From the NCBI GenBank assembly GCA_036872755.1, contig JAVHNS010000008.1:806001-870000 (forward strand): 64,000 nucleotides of DNA, read 5' to 3'. The notes under the pieces were generated by a model, which saw only the letters and a list, made by a program, of their open reading frames with translations, was not told the origin of the DNA and searched no databases. Positions 32,844 to 44,465 of this stretch are shown here, in pieces. This DNA is from Orbilia blumenaviensis (Eukaryota; Ascomycota; Orbiliomycetes; Orbiliales; Orbiliaceae). Both the position numbers and the translations under genes were made by a program. Position 1 is the stretch's first letter. Every line of letters begins with the position of its first letter.

Positions 32844-34612
32844 GGTGGTTGTGGTCGGTTGTGGCGGTTGTTACTTTTATGCTGTCTTTTTTTTTCGTTT
32901 TTGGTTGTTACCTTGCTTGGTTGCATGCATATCTGCGTTTTGGGGGGTTTTGGGTTTCGATTGATGGAAGCGTACAGGCGAGGGAGGGAGCGAAGGTGGT
33001 TTTTTGTCTCTTTTTGATGCATTGCATGCAGCATAGAACCCTGTTATTTTTGACGTTGACATTTTAACGATTTATAGACAGTTGCGTCTATGCTATGATT
33101 TTCTCTTACGATTGAAGTACTTAAAAAAGTTTATACGTATTTGCGCTTGAATGGTGTTCTTTTCAGCGGAAGGTGTCTAATACAGCCATTAATGGGGCGC
33201 AAAGCACAATTTAAATACTCAATGTTGGGGACAAATTTAAAGTACTTGCGGTTGATAGATGATTTGAAGAATATAAAAACGCCTCCAGGGCGCATGGGTC
33301 GTGTGTAAAACTATGTTTGGCGGGGAGGTATAGTATATATGATCGAAAAAGGAGGGGTTCGTTCGGTATGGCTATCTTTGTTATGGGTATTTGGCACAGA
33401 TTACCTACTCTATATGCGTAGGGGTTTGATTATTGTTAAATAGTAGCATTTACCTGCGAGTATTTACTATAGATGCGTACGGGTCGTTGATAAGATTATA
33501 GGATACTTTAGTCTCTTCATTTTTGGCTAAGAAATTAACTTGGGCTGCCCCTCTATCGAGTCTATCGTTTTTTTCTACTCGGTGCTTAAGTACTTGAGTG
33601 CTGCACCGTTGTCTCGTAGACCTGCCCCCACCTTCGTGCGTGTAGAATGTTCTACGGTGGAGTGCTAGAGCAATGGAGTTCCTTCAAATATCGATCTAAT
33701 TCAATTATGTGGGGTATTAATCCCGATTCAAGCTATAATACTGTATAGCTGATACTAGTGCTTAAGATACTATATTTTGGCATGCTGGTTCTTGAAAAGA
33801 AAATCTCTGTTCAAATTGTTGCTACGCTGGTGTTGCTGCCTCGAACCTGTTTTTTCAAAAAAAAAAAAAAAAAAGGCGAGAGAAGGATTCATATCCAAAA
33901 CCAGACACATGCGTGATACAGAGATGAAGAAGGAAAGCGAAAGAAAGAAAAAAAAAAAAAATTACAACGGCGCCTGACGGAAGATAAAAAACCGTACATC
34001 CACACACAGACAGAATAACATGTATGCGCAGGCAAGAGTGCGTGCAGGCAGGATCCGACGTGCGAAAGCAGATGAGGAATAGCTCGTAAGACAGACAGTG
34101 CCTAGCTGGCGAACGGACAGGCATATTTGGGGCGTCACAGCTGGGGGAGGGAGTCATCGATCCTAGGCATGAGACCCCTGGAGCGCCTTTCCCCAAACTC
34201 ATATCATGCACACATCAGTAAAACTTCGCGGGCTTGCGAGAGAAGAGAGAAGGGGTGCCTGTCTTTTTCGGTACTTATTTCATTGAGTGAGTGAATGATA
34301 GACGTATGTAAGTCAGCGGAGCGGTCAAATAAAGAAGTGGTGGAGTAAAAGTGGAAGTGAAAGTAAGACCCTTCCGAGGGCCTGGGCCGGCCGGGTAACC
34401 TGAACGGAGCTGAGCTGGGCTGGGCTGGGGCTATTAAGAAGCAGCAGAAGTACCTATATAGCTAGCTAAACCATTTATAATCGTCCGAGCAAGCTGCTTT
34501 GCTGTCGTGAGCTTTTTTATCTCCAAAAGAAAAGATTAGGATTAGCAATACTCGATTTGCATTTGCATTCACTGGAATTCGAAGTTACCTCAGTTAACAG
34601 CTGCAAAGGACA

Positions 34613-34633
34613 GAAAGAAAGAAAGAAAGAAAG
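34613..34633. repeat. (GAAA)n microsatellite
   Basis: Five consecutive GAAA units upstream of the Ariadne ligase gene. Confidence 0.85.
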
Positions 34634-34790
34634 GTGAGTGAAAATAGATTTTTATTACCAACCCCGAAAACCACCATCACCACTTTCCCTCTCTCTCCCA
34701 CATCACTACCTCCCATCTACATCAATATCCCCTTCCAATCTTATCATCTCCAAACTTGTTCATGTTTGTTTCTTTTGCTTTCTAGTTTTA

Positions 34791-34841
34791 TCTCTCTCTC
34801 TCTCGTGTACTATCTATCTATCTATCTGTCTATATCTATCT
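34791..34841. repeat. (TC)n / (TATC)n compound microsatellite
   Basis: Seven TC units are followed closely by TATC units in the pyrimidine-rich upstream region of the Ariadne ligase gene. Confidence 0.8.
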
Positions 34842-35093
34842 ACCCCATCTTTTACCCACGCTGCTGCTGCTTGCTGTTTGAAATCCCCACTTTGAACTTG
34901 GCCGTTCCAGCCTTCACGTGGTCTCCACGAGAACCCGATCCAAACCTTGTCGTGATCTCAAGACCTGGTCTCTCCGCTGAACAACAGCTTCCCTCCAATT
35001 CCTAATATCTTCTACTTTCGTTCTCACCATCATCATAACCATCACCATCGTTATCACCATAGTAATAACTACCTCCTTCTCCTCATCTACTTA

Positions 35094-35133
35094 ATCATCG
35101 TCATCATCATCATCATCATCACTATCATCATCG
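35094..35133. repeat. (ATC)n microsatellite
   Basis: An imperfect ATC trinucleotide tract upstream of the Ariadne ligase gene. Confidence 0.85.
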
Positions 35134-35696
35134 TTTGTCCCGCTTGAATCCTTCTTCCCCCCCGCTCCTCTTCCTCCTCCTCCTATCCTTTTCCTCCTCT
35201 TTTCTCTCTCCCCCCTCTTAGTCACCCCGGGTATCATCATCATCCATCCCTTCTCACACTGTGACGACATACAAGGTTCTTTCCATCCCCCACGGAATAA
35301 CCTTGTTACCGTCCTCTCCCCCACAAACCACCCACCACGTTCCCTCCTACCCGGAAACGAAAGACCTCCTCGGCGGCGGCGGCAGCTAATCAAACCGACC
35401 TAACAGTCTCAGACGGAGCTGCCGACTCCTCCTCCTCCTCCCACTCACACTCACACCAACCGCAACTACTACTACCGCTACCGCTCCTCCACCCACCGTC
35501 ACTAAGCCCCTCTCAATCACCCCATAATCTACCTAATAACAATCTCACTCCAACCGAAGAGCGGCCAGCTAAACGCCCACACTCTTCCACCGCTACCGCC
35601 CACCACCCTCTTTTGTCAGGCGACCCGGAGAACCACGAGGAAGTAGCGTTCTCGCCGGCATACGACACTCTTACTGAGAACGGCCCGAAGGGGAAA

Positions 35697-36417
35697 ATGT
35701 CAGAGATGAGCGACGATGATTTCCTATCTGGGGGGTCCGAAGACGAGTTTATGGATGAGAGCATGGACAGCGGTATGTGTTAAAACCTCCTCCCCCCATT
35801 CCACCCCGATAAGAAACCTAAGGGGGGACCGGATGACTAATGTGTATTTTTATTTATTTATTTACAGACTTCGAGGAAGAAGACGGTACCCAGTACCTCG
35901 ACGATAAGGACGATAAACCTCAGAAGAAAGCTTACGAAGTCGACTTCACCGTTCTTACCGAGGGCGAGATAAAAAAGGCACAGAGCGATGCGATAGAAGA
36001 AGTCTGTGCCATTTTTGCTCTGACACCGGAAAACGCCGCAGTCCTCCTCCGTCACTTCAAATGGAACAAGGACCGCATGATCGAGCAGTACATGGACGGC
36101 TCGCAGAAGATCCTTGAAGAGGCCGGAATTGATCTGTCGGGGTCGAATAAGCCCGAGTTTAAGAAGGTGCCTGGATTCATGTGTGATATCTGCTGTGAGG
36201 ACGACGACGGTCTTCCGACATTCAGCTTGAGGTGTAATCACAGATACTGCGCGGATTGTTATAGGCACTATTTGAGCCAGAAGATTAAGGAAGAGGGAGA
36301 GGCGATAAGAATACAATGTCCATCGGACGGATGCAAGGTTCTGGTTGATCCAAAGTCGATTGTTATGTTAGCAGGCGTTGATGTCCTGTCTCGGTGAGTT
36401 TAAAATCCTTTGATCAC

Positions 36418-36448
<31 letters not shown>

Positions 36449-37472
36449 CGGCTTTTGCTAACGTTTTATATCTATTATAGTTACTATGAGCTCCTCAATA
36501 GAACTTATGTCGAGGACCGGGAAAACCTACGTTGGTGCCCCGCCCCGAACTGCGAATTCGTTGTAGACTGCCCAGTTTCCCACAAACAGCTGCACGAAAT
36601 CGTCCCGACGGTGTTTTGCACATGCGGACACCACTTCTGCTTCGGCTGCGGGTCTAACGACCACCAGCCCTGCCCTTGCGGGCTCGTAAAGAAGTGGTTG
36701 AAGAAGTGCGAAGACGATTCTGAGACCGCGAACTGGATTTCGGCGAACACAAAGGAGTGTCCCAAATGCCAGAGCACGATCGAAAAGAATGGCGGGTGCA
36801 ATCATATGACATGTAGGAAGTGCAAGCATGAGTTCTGTTGGGTTTGTATGGGACCATGGAATGAGCATGGAACCAGCTGGTATAATTGTAATCGATATGA
36901 GGAGAAGAGCGGGATTGATGCTAGGGACACCCAGGCCAAGAGCCGCGCCAGCTTGGAGAGGTATCTGCATGTGAGTATACACCACCCTCTTAATTGTTTA
37001 CAGCTGGAATTGGGGAGAACAAAAGGGCTAACTTTTTTTATGACAGTACTACAATCGTTATGCCAACCACGAGCAATCTGGGAAGCTTGACAAGGATCTT
37101 TACATCAAGACCGAGAAGAAGATGACTATGCTCCAGTCTGCCTCCGGAATGTCGTGGATTGAAGTGCAGTACCTCGATGCCGCCTCCAAGGTCCTTCTGC
37201 AGTGCAGACAGACCCTCAAGTGGACGTACGCATTTGCATTTTACCTACAGCGGAACCACTTGACCACCATATTCGAGGATAACCAGAAGGATTTGGAGAT
37301 GGCGGTCGAAGCGCTCAGCGAGCTGTTTGAGAAACCAACTGAGATGTTGGCGAATAACAAGGTTGAGATGATGGATAAGACGGCTTATGTGAGCAACAGA
37401 CGGGTTATTTTGCTGGATACGACGGCAAAGGGGCTGCAGGATGGGACTTGGGAGTTTACGGTTGAATTTTAA
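35697..37472 (+). CDS. Ariadne-type RBR E3 ubiquitin ligase
   Basis: Exons 35697-35772, 35868-36393, 36481-36970 and 37047-37472 give 505 residues. RBR ligases take ubiquitin from an E2 onto a RING2 cysteine before transfer. Order: acidic N-terminus (MSDDDFLSGGSEDEFMDE), UBA-like region at about 65-102, RING1 from Cys131 (CDICC, then LRCNHRYCADCYRHYL), IBR at about 220-265, RING2 from about 294 with the predicted catalytic Cys307 in NGGCNHMTC, and a C-terminal Ariadne domain (LQSASGMSWIEVQYLDAASK onward). The length fits the human HHARI and Drosophila ariadne-1 class (about 500). The start at 35697 gives the usual acidic N-terminus; a second in-frame Met lies three codons on. Intron 2 holds 29 consecutive A residues. 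Confidence 0.95.
36418..36446. repeat. 29-nt poly(A) tract in intron 2
   Basis: An uninterrupted A run inside the 87-nt second intron of the Ariadne ligase gene, starting 24 nt after the donor. Confidence 0.9.
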
Positions 37473-38299
37473 ATAAGAGAAGGTTGGCAGGCATATCGGG
37501 TATATGAGATCAACGTGTGAAAGGGTGTGGCTTGCATTTTTTAGTCCTTTCGTCCCCCTTTCGATCTGGGTTTTGTTTTTTCCTTTTTAGAATGCGATAC
37601 TTTGATCATTCTTTTGTTGTTATTATGGAAATGGTGATGGTGTGATGGTTTCCTCTTCCTCTTTCTTCTTCCCTCCAGCTCTCCCCTCCCCGGGTTTATA
37701 CCCCTCTGCCTTCCTTCAGATTTGTATTTTTCCATTTTGCTTCCTTTTCCCCTCTCCCACTTTCTTTCTGTTTAGTTTTTCTTTTTTTCTTTTCTTTTAG
37801 TGTTATATAGCCCTTTAGCTTCGGCGGACTACTAGGACGGCATAGGTATTACTATTACTATAAGGACTCTACTATCATAACGAATACTATCTACTATCAT
37901 TACTATATATATATATATCCTTGCGTTCGGTTTTTATAGGCTATTACATGAGAAATTGCAGCGATCTGTGGTTCAGGATCCTTGTTTAGAATAACGTGTT
38001 GAGCGCGTGGCATTTTTTGGCGGTTGTGCAAAAAAATCAAACACAACAACGAGAAACCGAGAGAGCCGAAGATGATATATGGGGAACCGAAAAATTCAAA
38101 CCTTGGATGTTTAGTTAGTTCTCTTTTCTTCTTTCGATATATATCAGGAAACCTCGACGACAACTTTAACTTCAACCCAGGCTTCTCTTTTACTTCATCG
38201 GCTAGCTAACTATCTATAATCAATTGATTCGCTGTTTCTTGAAAATACCACTACTACCCACCGCGGGCGACTGTAGTTACGAAAAAAAAGACAACTCGC
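37473..38299. other. Spacer, Ariadne ligase to Mtf2-like gene
   Basis: Two genes run in the same direction on either side. The stretch is T/C-rich near 37540-37800, with a (TA)n run near 37903-37917. No gene was seen. Confidence 0.6.
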
Positions 38300-39907
38300 A
38301 TGAATACCGTCAAATCCTCAGTCACCCGGTGCGCCGGCCGCACGCTTCGATCGCGGGGCACCGCAGCCCAACCGCATACCCGCTCCGACATCCCACCTTC
38401 TTCTTCTTCTTCTTCAACCTCGACCTCTACAACAATCCTTTCATTCCTCTACCCACCCGCCACCCGCCGGCACTTAATAACATCAACCCGCTCCCTCCCC
38501 GCTTTAATCAATTCTACATCGACATCTACATCGACATCTACATCGACATCTACATCTACAATTTCGAAAAGAACATACTCCACCCCACCGACACCACAAC
38601 CACCACCCTCGAAATACAACCTCGACCCATCGCCAGAGGCATGGCAGTATTTACTCGGAGAGTCCACTGAAGAGGAGGAGGCTACTTTAAAGCCCGGGAA
38701 GATTGAAACTCCTCCTTTTTCGTCAGAGGTATCAGGAGGAAGGTCTTTCAAGCCACCAAACAGAGATCATGAGGTACAAACATCTTACCGACCAGGTTAT
38801 CGGAATTCCAGGGTCGGCGGTGGCAATAGAGGCGAAGGAAGTAGTTATCCTGATACACCGCAATCATTCTCCCACCGACGATCAACGCATCAAAACCAAC
38901 CGGATCGAAGCTTTGGATACGTAAAGCCTGAGTATAAAACCTCCCCCAACGACGGAGTATCTGAAGACCCATCTATCGCGATGGCACACCTTACCCCATC
39001 ACCACGGTCTAATATGACTGAAAGAGAAAAAGTTATCTTTGATATGATATTTGATAAGCTTTTACAGAAGGGTGGGGGGACGTATTCTACGCCTTCTAAG
39101 AAGTTACAGCATAATAGACCGTCGCCTATGGTATCTGCTCTCTTTGAGAGTGCTGTGGGGCCGCAGAGTGGTGTTGATGATGAAGTTAGCTTTGGGCCTG
39201 AAAAGTTGGGTGCGGGGGAGAAGAGTAGTATGGAAGCTGTGTTAAGTCGCGGTGACTTCCCGGCTTCATTAAGATCTGCTGCTGCGGGGAAATTGGGGCT
39301 TAGTAGAAAAGCCGTCGGGTTGGATGTTATGGATTTTGAAAGCGAGAGTTTGGAGAGGAAGCAGGAATACTCAAAGTTATCCGGAATGCTGGAATTATGC
39401 GGCTCTGACCTGGAGGTCTGGGAATGGCTTGATGAGTATATATTCCCCATGCCGAAACTGTCGTCCGGGTTAAACGGGAATTATCCGAAACTTCTGAAGG
39501 AGGCGCTGAAAACTCTGAGAACTGAGTACTTGGATTTCCCGGCCTGCACCGCTATCTTTGCTAAAGTAAAGCAGCTGGGGCCGGAGAGTTATATCATCGG
39601 ATGTTCTGTGGGAGTGTATAATGAAATGCTGTTGGTTAAGTGGAAGGGGTATAGAGACATGAGTGGGGTTATTGATTTACTTGAAGAGATGAGGTTGAAT
39701 GGTGTGGATGGGGATGAGGTTACGGCGGCTATTGTGGCGGATGTGCTTAGTGATGTTAGGGTTTTTGAGAGCAATAGCTTTTTACCGGGGACTGTGATGG
39801 TGTGGAGGACTGAGGGGGTGTTGGAGGGGAAGGAGAGGTTGAGGGAGATGATGGGGGTACTTGTTAGGGAGGGGGATGAGAGGCGGTTGGGTGGGGCGGT
39901 TTTGTAG
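38300..39907 (+). CDS. Mtf2-like mitochondrial protein (tentative)
   Basis: A single frame of 535 residues. The N-terminus is basic and Ser/Thr-rich (MNTVKSSVTRCAGRTLRSRG), resembling a mitochondrial presequence, and includes a Ser-Thr dipeptide repeat at about residues 72-87 coded by a 12-bp minisatellite. The middle is low-complexity. From about residue 300 a helical domain begins (SLERKQEYSKLSGMLELC, WEWLDEYIFP, YNEMLLVKWKGYRDMSGVID), with a pentatricopeptide-like feel. This arrangement resembles the fungal Mtf2/Nam1 family involved in mitochondrial mRNA processing and translation. I base this on pattern memory, so the family name is tentative while the coding call is firm. An alternative is another PPR-type mitochondrial RNA factor. 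Confidence 0.75.
   Translation: MNTVKSSVTRCAGRTLRSRGTAAQPHTRSDIPPSSSSSSTSTSTTILSFLYPPATRRHLITSTRSLPALINSTSTSTSTSTSTSTSTISKRTYSTPPTPQPPPSKYNLDPSPEAWQYLLGESTEEEEATLKPGKIETPPFSSEVSGGRSFKPPNRDHEVQTSYRPGYRNSRVGGGNRGEGSSYPDTPQSFSHRRSTHQNQPDRSFGYVKPEYKTSPNDGVSEDPSIAMAHLTPSPRSNMTEREKVIFDMIFDKLLQKGGGTYSTPSKKLQHNRPSPMVSALFESAVGPQSGVDDEVSFGPEKLGAGEKSSMEAVLSRGDFPASLRSAAAGKLGLSRKAVGLDVMDFESESLERKQEYSKLSGMLELCGSDLEVWEWLDEYIFPMPKLSSGLNGNYPKLLKEALKTLRTEYLDFPACTAIFAKVKQLGPESYIIGCSVGVYNEMLLVKWKGYRDMSGVIDLLEEMRLNGVDGDEVTAAIVADVLSDVRVFESNSFLPGTVMVWRTEGVLEGKERLREMMGVLVREGDERRLGGAVL
38513..38562. repeat. 12-bp coding minisatellite (Ser-Thr)
   Basis: Tandem TCTACATCGACA units encode alternating Ser-Thr in the N-terminal region of the Mtf2-like protein. 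At least three near-perfect copies plus partial ones are visible. Confidence 0.9.
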
Positions 39908-40178
39908 TATATTATATTACATACTGGCCTACTAGCTAGGTATATCGTATATTGTGTACGAATTGTAAATATTTATGACCTATATGTATATAAATTGGGG
40001 GTTTATGAGATGCTAATGCCAAAATGTATATGCATTTATCAGACAGCTGCTATGGAGTAGTAGTAGTATAAAAAAGGGATATAAAAGAAGCCGTCGTAAC
40101 GCCGTAAAAACCAACTGCTGACCCGCTAACTATAACACTCTAACAATACAATACCTACGATATACCTGTATAAGAGCT

Positions 40179-41842
40179 TCAACCATTACTACTAGCCCTC
40201 GGCCTCAACTTCGTAAACGAATCAAAAATCCGCTGTGTCCCTCCCTGCTGCTGTTGCTGCTGTTGCTGCTGTGGTGGCGGCTGCCCTTGCATCGGCTGCC
40301 CCTGCATCAAAACCGGCAATCCACCACCATGCATACTCCCCACGCTCCCCACGCTTGCATAACTACTCACACTACCCGTAGCGCTATGTCTCCCCCCGTC
40401 CGCCCTTCCTTCTCTATCCCTCCCACCACCAGCAAGTGGACTTGAAAACTCCCGTTCTCCCATGTTACTACTATATGTACTCCCTGGTGTACCGGGTCTA
40501 ACCGCAGAGGACATACTACCCCTATCCATCCGTGAGAACTCAACCATCGACGCCGCGGATTTCAGAACTCGCGAGGGTAGTGGCGGGAGGTCATGGTCTA
40601 TTATCGGTGTCGAGGTGCCTGAGTTTGGGATTATGTTTATTGTGGAGTTCATACCACCCATCTGTGCGAAATTGTGAAACGTAGGTGTCCCCCCCGGATT
40701 AGTGGGTACGAGTGTACTAGTACTCCCACCCATAATCGACGACGAAGAAGAAGACAACAAAGAAGAAGAAGAAGAACCATAAGAAAAACTTCCAGCGGTA
40801 CTAGGACGTTTACTGCCGTCTCTACTACTAGGCGCCGTCTGAGCTCCGCCGATCATACCCGTCGTCATAGTCATCATACCGAATCCACCGAATGGGTTTG
40901 TAGCTGTTGGAGTTATCCCTCCGGCCATGTTTTTGATCGCAACCCCGTCGGTTAGGGTTTTGAAGTATTGTTCTGCGGCTTTGGAGAAGGAGTATTCTTT
41001 GGCGTACCAGCCTTCGCGGTTGCGGATGTCGAAGTTTGCGCCGCGGTCTATTAGGGTGCGGATTGCTTTTAGGTGGCCGTAGGCGGAGGCGTACTGTATT
41101 ATATATTAGTGGTGGGTACTACTGGGTTTTTTGAAGGGGGGTGGGTGGGTGATGTACGTGGAGCGCGGTGTTTCCTAGGGGATCGACGGCGTCGATGTCG
41201 GCTGAGGAGTCGAGTAGGATCTGTTATCTATCGTTAGCTATAGCTGCGCAATTGGGGAGGGTTTATTTGGGGGGGTGTATAGAATACATTTATATTAGCA
41301 TCATTCCCAACTTTTGCCGCCATCATAAGCTAACCTCCCCAAAAAGTCAGCTTCCAACCCACATCCGTAATATAAAACAAGAAGAAGAAGAAGAAGAAGA
41401 ATAAGAAGAGATAAATCTCACCGCCGTCATCCCACTCTTATCCCTCCACCCCACACACCCTTCAAACTCTCCAGCCAGATAAAACACCACATCATCAGCA
41501 TTCCCATCCGTACTACCGCTCGCAACCATCAACGGCGTCTGTCCGTCATAATTCCTTGATACCCCGTTATCCTCATGACCCGCTTGTACTAAATACGTTA
41601 CGATGGCGGTTTGTCCGTGCGAAGCTGCAAGGTGGAGTGGGGTGTTGCCGTGGTCGGAAGGGTCGCTGAAGGAGAGGAGGCTGCGATGTGGGTTTGAGAG
41701 GAGGAGACGTTTGAGGACTAGGAGGTCGGAGGTTAGGATTGAGCGTTTGAGACGGGTGCGGATATCGATCCTAAGGGAATTTTTGGGGGTTAGTATGTGA
41801 TTTGTGGGTGTGGTTAGAGGTGGAGGGGGGGTGGGTTTACAT
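40179..41842 (-). CDS. Ankyrin-repeat protein, AVO2-like
   Basis: Minus-strand coding exons 41842-41841 (AT of the start codon), 41770-41422, 41329-41288, 41220-41158 and 41093-40179 give 456 residues. The start codon is completed by the first base after intron 1, giving MIDIRTRLKRSILTSDLLVL. No other in-frame ATG exists upstream before a TGA. Ankyrin repeats span about residues 5-175 (GNTPLHLAASHGQTAIVTYL, GVSRNYDGQTPLMVAS, then DPLGNTALHYASAYGHLKAI). The rest is Ser/Gly-rich with a nine-residue Gln run and ends in RPRASSNG. The layout, ankyrin repeats right at the N-terminus then a long disordered Ser-rich tail, matches Avo2, a yeast TORC2 subunit. That name is an inference from architecture. 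Confidence 0.75.
40246..40272. repeat. CAG/CTG-type repeat coding poly-Gln
   Basis: Nine Gln codons (CAG/CAA), minus strand, in the disordered tail of the ankyrin protein. Confidence 0.85.
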
Positions 41843-41850
41843 GATGGTAT

Positions 41851-43056
41851 TGGAGCTTATGGTGATTTGATGCGTTATGATGATGGTGCTTTTAAGCTTG
41901 GTTCATGGCGGTTAGTATTAGATTATGTTGGTGTATTTGATTGGAATGTATGGGAGGTTGAAAAGGGATGAGGTTTGGCGATGCAATGTGCCCTGCATGC
42001 CATGCCATGCCCTGCTTGGGTTGGGGTGTGCGGATATATACATATATATATATTATATAGTACGTGACATGATGGAGCTATAAGCTCGCCAGTGTCAGTA
42101 TGGTGGGTCGCGCTTAGTTGATTAAGTAGTATTCGTTTAATACGAAACCGGCGCGTGGGAAGGTGTCTCCGCCCTTTTTCGTATATATGTATGTATACCG
42201 ACTTATATACCCTGGGTTCCCACTTCTTAGTAGCTACGTAGGTAGTCAAGTAAATTAATTAATCGACCTTGTGGAGAATGGGGTTGATCAAGCTTTCGGC
42301 TGTGAGTGTCTTATCTTGGGATATTGTTGATAGAGCTGGCATGGAGTACTAGTAAATGCATGCACATATCTATAGACCTAGAGATCTAGAATCATTGCAT
42401 ATTCTCCGGCCATGGGATTGAAATTTGAAGTAAAACACTATATATATCAGAATACTAGTATATTTTTATGATCGAACAACCATCGAAAAAAGAAGAAACG
42501 GGGGCAGTCGCTAACTAAAGGAATAAAAAAAAAAGACGTAATATAAAAGGTACACAGAATCCAAAGAAGAGAGAAGCGTCATCATCATCATCATCACCCA
42601 AAAAGCGAAAAGGGGAAACAAGGGATAACGAAGAAAGTTCAAAGAGGTCAATCCAAGGAAACTTTTTTTTCGGAGACTCGTGAGAAGTATCATCGGTAAT
42701 GGTATCAAGCTGATCATGCAGTTTGCGTCAGCTTGTAAGTAGAAAGTGAGAGCAGGGTGAGAGAGAGAAGTTGATATCAACTAGAGAGAGAGAGATAGAG
42801 GTTTCTTTTCTTTTCTTTCTTTCTTTCTGTCCCTATGAATATACTCATTTTTTGTAATGGTAGAATGGAATAGTCACATTAAATAATAGGCCTGCTGATC
42901 GAAAGGAAAGAAAGAAAAAAAAGGCTCATAACGGTCGGATATCAAACGAGTCCCGCCTCCTTGGTTTTTTTCCCTCCCAAAAGGAAAAAAAAGAAAAAGT
43001 TACTAGTATAAGTATAGAAAGAGTGGATGATGAGTGCTGTATGGTTAGTGGATTGA
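41851..43056. other. Spacer ankyrin gene / VPS74
   Basis: The stretch holds the upstream region and 5' leader of the ankyrin gene and the 3' flank of VPS74. It contains a (TA)n run near 42040-42056, an (ATC)n run near 42578-42597 and (GA)n near 42783-42796. The plus strand is A/G-rich at about 42480-43050. No gene was seen. Confidence 0.6.
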
Positions 43057-44465
43057 TTAGAGTAGACTGTCAAGTCTTGTGAACACGCTCAGGCATGCAG
43101 CGACAACCTGTATTCCAATTAGCATGACCTCCATTAAAGCGATTGTTTCAGACCTCTGAACTGGTGATTGTGTGCTTACTTCTAATTGCAGCTCCTTATC
43201 CTTATTATCGTTCACCTCATCCTGGGTTATCTGTCCCAGGTTCTGCCCCACACTCCCCGAAGTATTGGTCTGTTTCCCAAACGGCCACTGTGAAAAGAGT
43301 GCCAGCAACTCCTCTACGTACGCAAATGCCCTTTCTCTAGCATCATACCCCAGAGTCGAGAGCGCGTTCTCAAGCACGTTGGCTGCGTAAGCCGCACATA
43401 CCATAGCCACGGTTCTCAGGTACCTAAACTCCATGTCTTCCGGCAAAAACTCGGTGGGGGGTAGGACTATCGTTCTGGCTGTAAGCATGGTTTTGGCGCG
43501 CGCCCGGATTTCGGTTTTGGCGCCGCCATCGGCGACAGGATGGGTGGCCATATCGAAGAGGAGGAAGTTTCGCTTTTCGGTACGGAGGATGCCTTTGTCG
43601 ACGAGACCCTTGGCTAGACGTTCGCGGACTTGTTTTAGCTGGTAGCCGATTTTCATCAGGTTCCATGTTTCGCCTGTAGGTTTGCCATAGTTTTATTGTT
43701 AGATTTTTTTGATTTAATTCATCGAGAATCTGATATTCGCGCTGTGAATCGCGAGGGAAAGAAAAAGTCATTCTATCGGGCTGAAGGCGTTCAATACCGC
43801 TCATGAGATCTATCCAAGAGCTGACGCTCATCTTCTCGCTCGCCTTCATCATTTTGAGAGCCTCATCCAATAACACCTCCCCGGTAAGCGCATCATCAAC
43901 GACCTCGATTAGTCGGTCTGCCAATGGGAATCGCCGTCTGGATGCATCCTTCTGCATGCTAATTCTTCCGCGGAAGGCGAGTTCTATCACGATACAGCCG
44001 CGTAGCGCATACGATATGTTGTCGTTCCAGAATGATAGGTATCCCTGTTCACCGATCCCAGCATTTCCGTTAATATACTCCGTTCCGTTCCAGATTCTGG
44101 TCCCCTTACTCTATCGGAAGGTATGTCCCAGGGATTTTTCTCCTTTTCAAGTAATGTGAAGTAGATTTTTTTTTTATTTTGTAAAACAAAAGGGAACGAA
44201 CCTGCTTATCTTTCAGCCCCAAAAGCAAGACTTCCTCCATCAGCGTCAGCTTGGGCTGCTTGCTTCTCTCCTTGCTCTCACTGATGTCCCTTGGGTCGAA
44301 CACGACCTTGTGATCGCCGTCTTCGGCGGTATAGCTGGTAGCCGACGTGCCTTCTCCGGTGGAGGTTGGCATCCTAGCTGACGAACCCTCGCCGCCGTCG
44401 CCATTGGGTGTGCTGGATCCTCCTGCACCACCGCCGGCGCCACGTCTTCGCACGACGGATGACAT
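43057..44465 (-). CDS. VPS74: Vps74 (GOLPH3) PI4P-binding Golgi protein
   Basis: Exons 44465-44202, 44044-43798, 43673-43180 and 43107-43057 give 351 residues in consistent phase. Vps74/GOLPH3 binds phosphatidylinositol 4-phosphate on Golgi membranes and retains glycosyltransferases in the cisternae through COPI. Family blocks are [20 protein letters not shown] (exon 1/2 junction), [20 protein letters not shown] (Trp94 and Arg103 are the likely PI4P-site residues by analogy with yeast), [25 protein letters not shown] and [16 protein letters not shown]. The N-terminal 60 residues are Gly/Ser-rich and disordered. Exon 1 ends at a weak GTTCGT donor. The last coding exon is 51 nt ([16 protein letters not shown]). 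Confidence 0.93.

Larger units (their letters stand above)
32844..35696. other. 2.85 kb spacer RAD54 to Ariadne ligase gene
   Basis: No gene was seen. The stretch holds A runs near 33858-33874 and 33949-33961, GCTGGGCTGGGCTGGGC near 34413-34430, (GAAA)n at 34613-34633, (TC)n and (TATC)n at 34791-34841, and an (ATC)n tract at 35094-35133. From about 34650 the plus strand is strongly C/T-rich, consistent with a promoter or long 5' leader. A stop-free frame precedes the ligase start (see findings). Confidence 0.6.
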
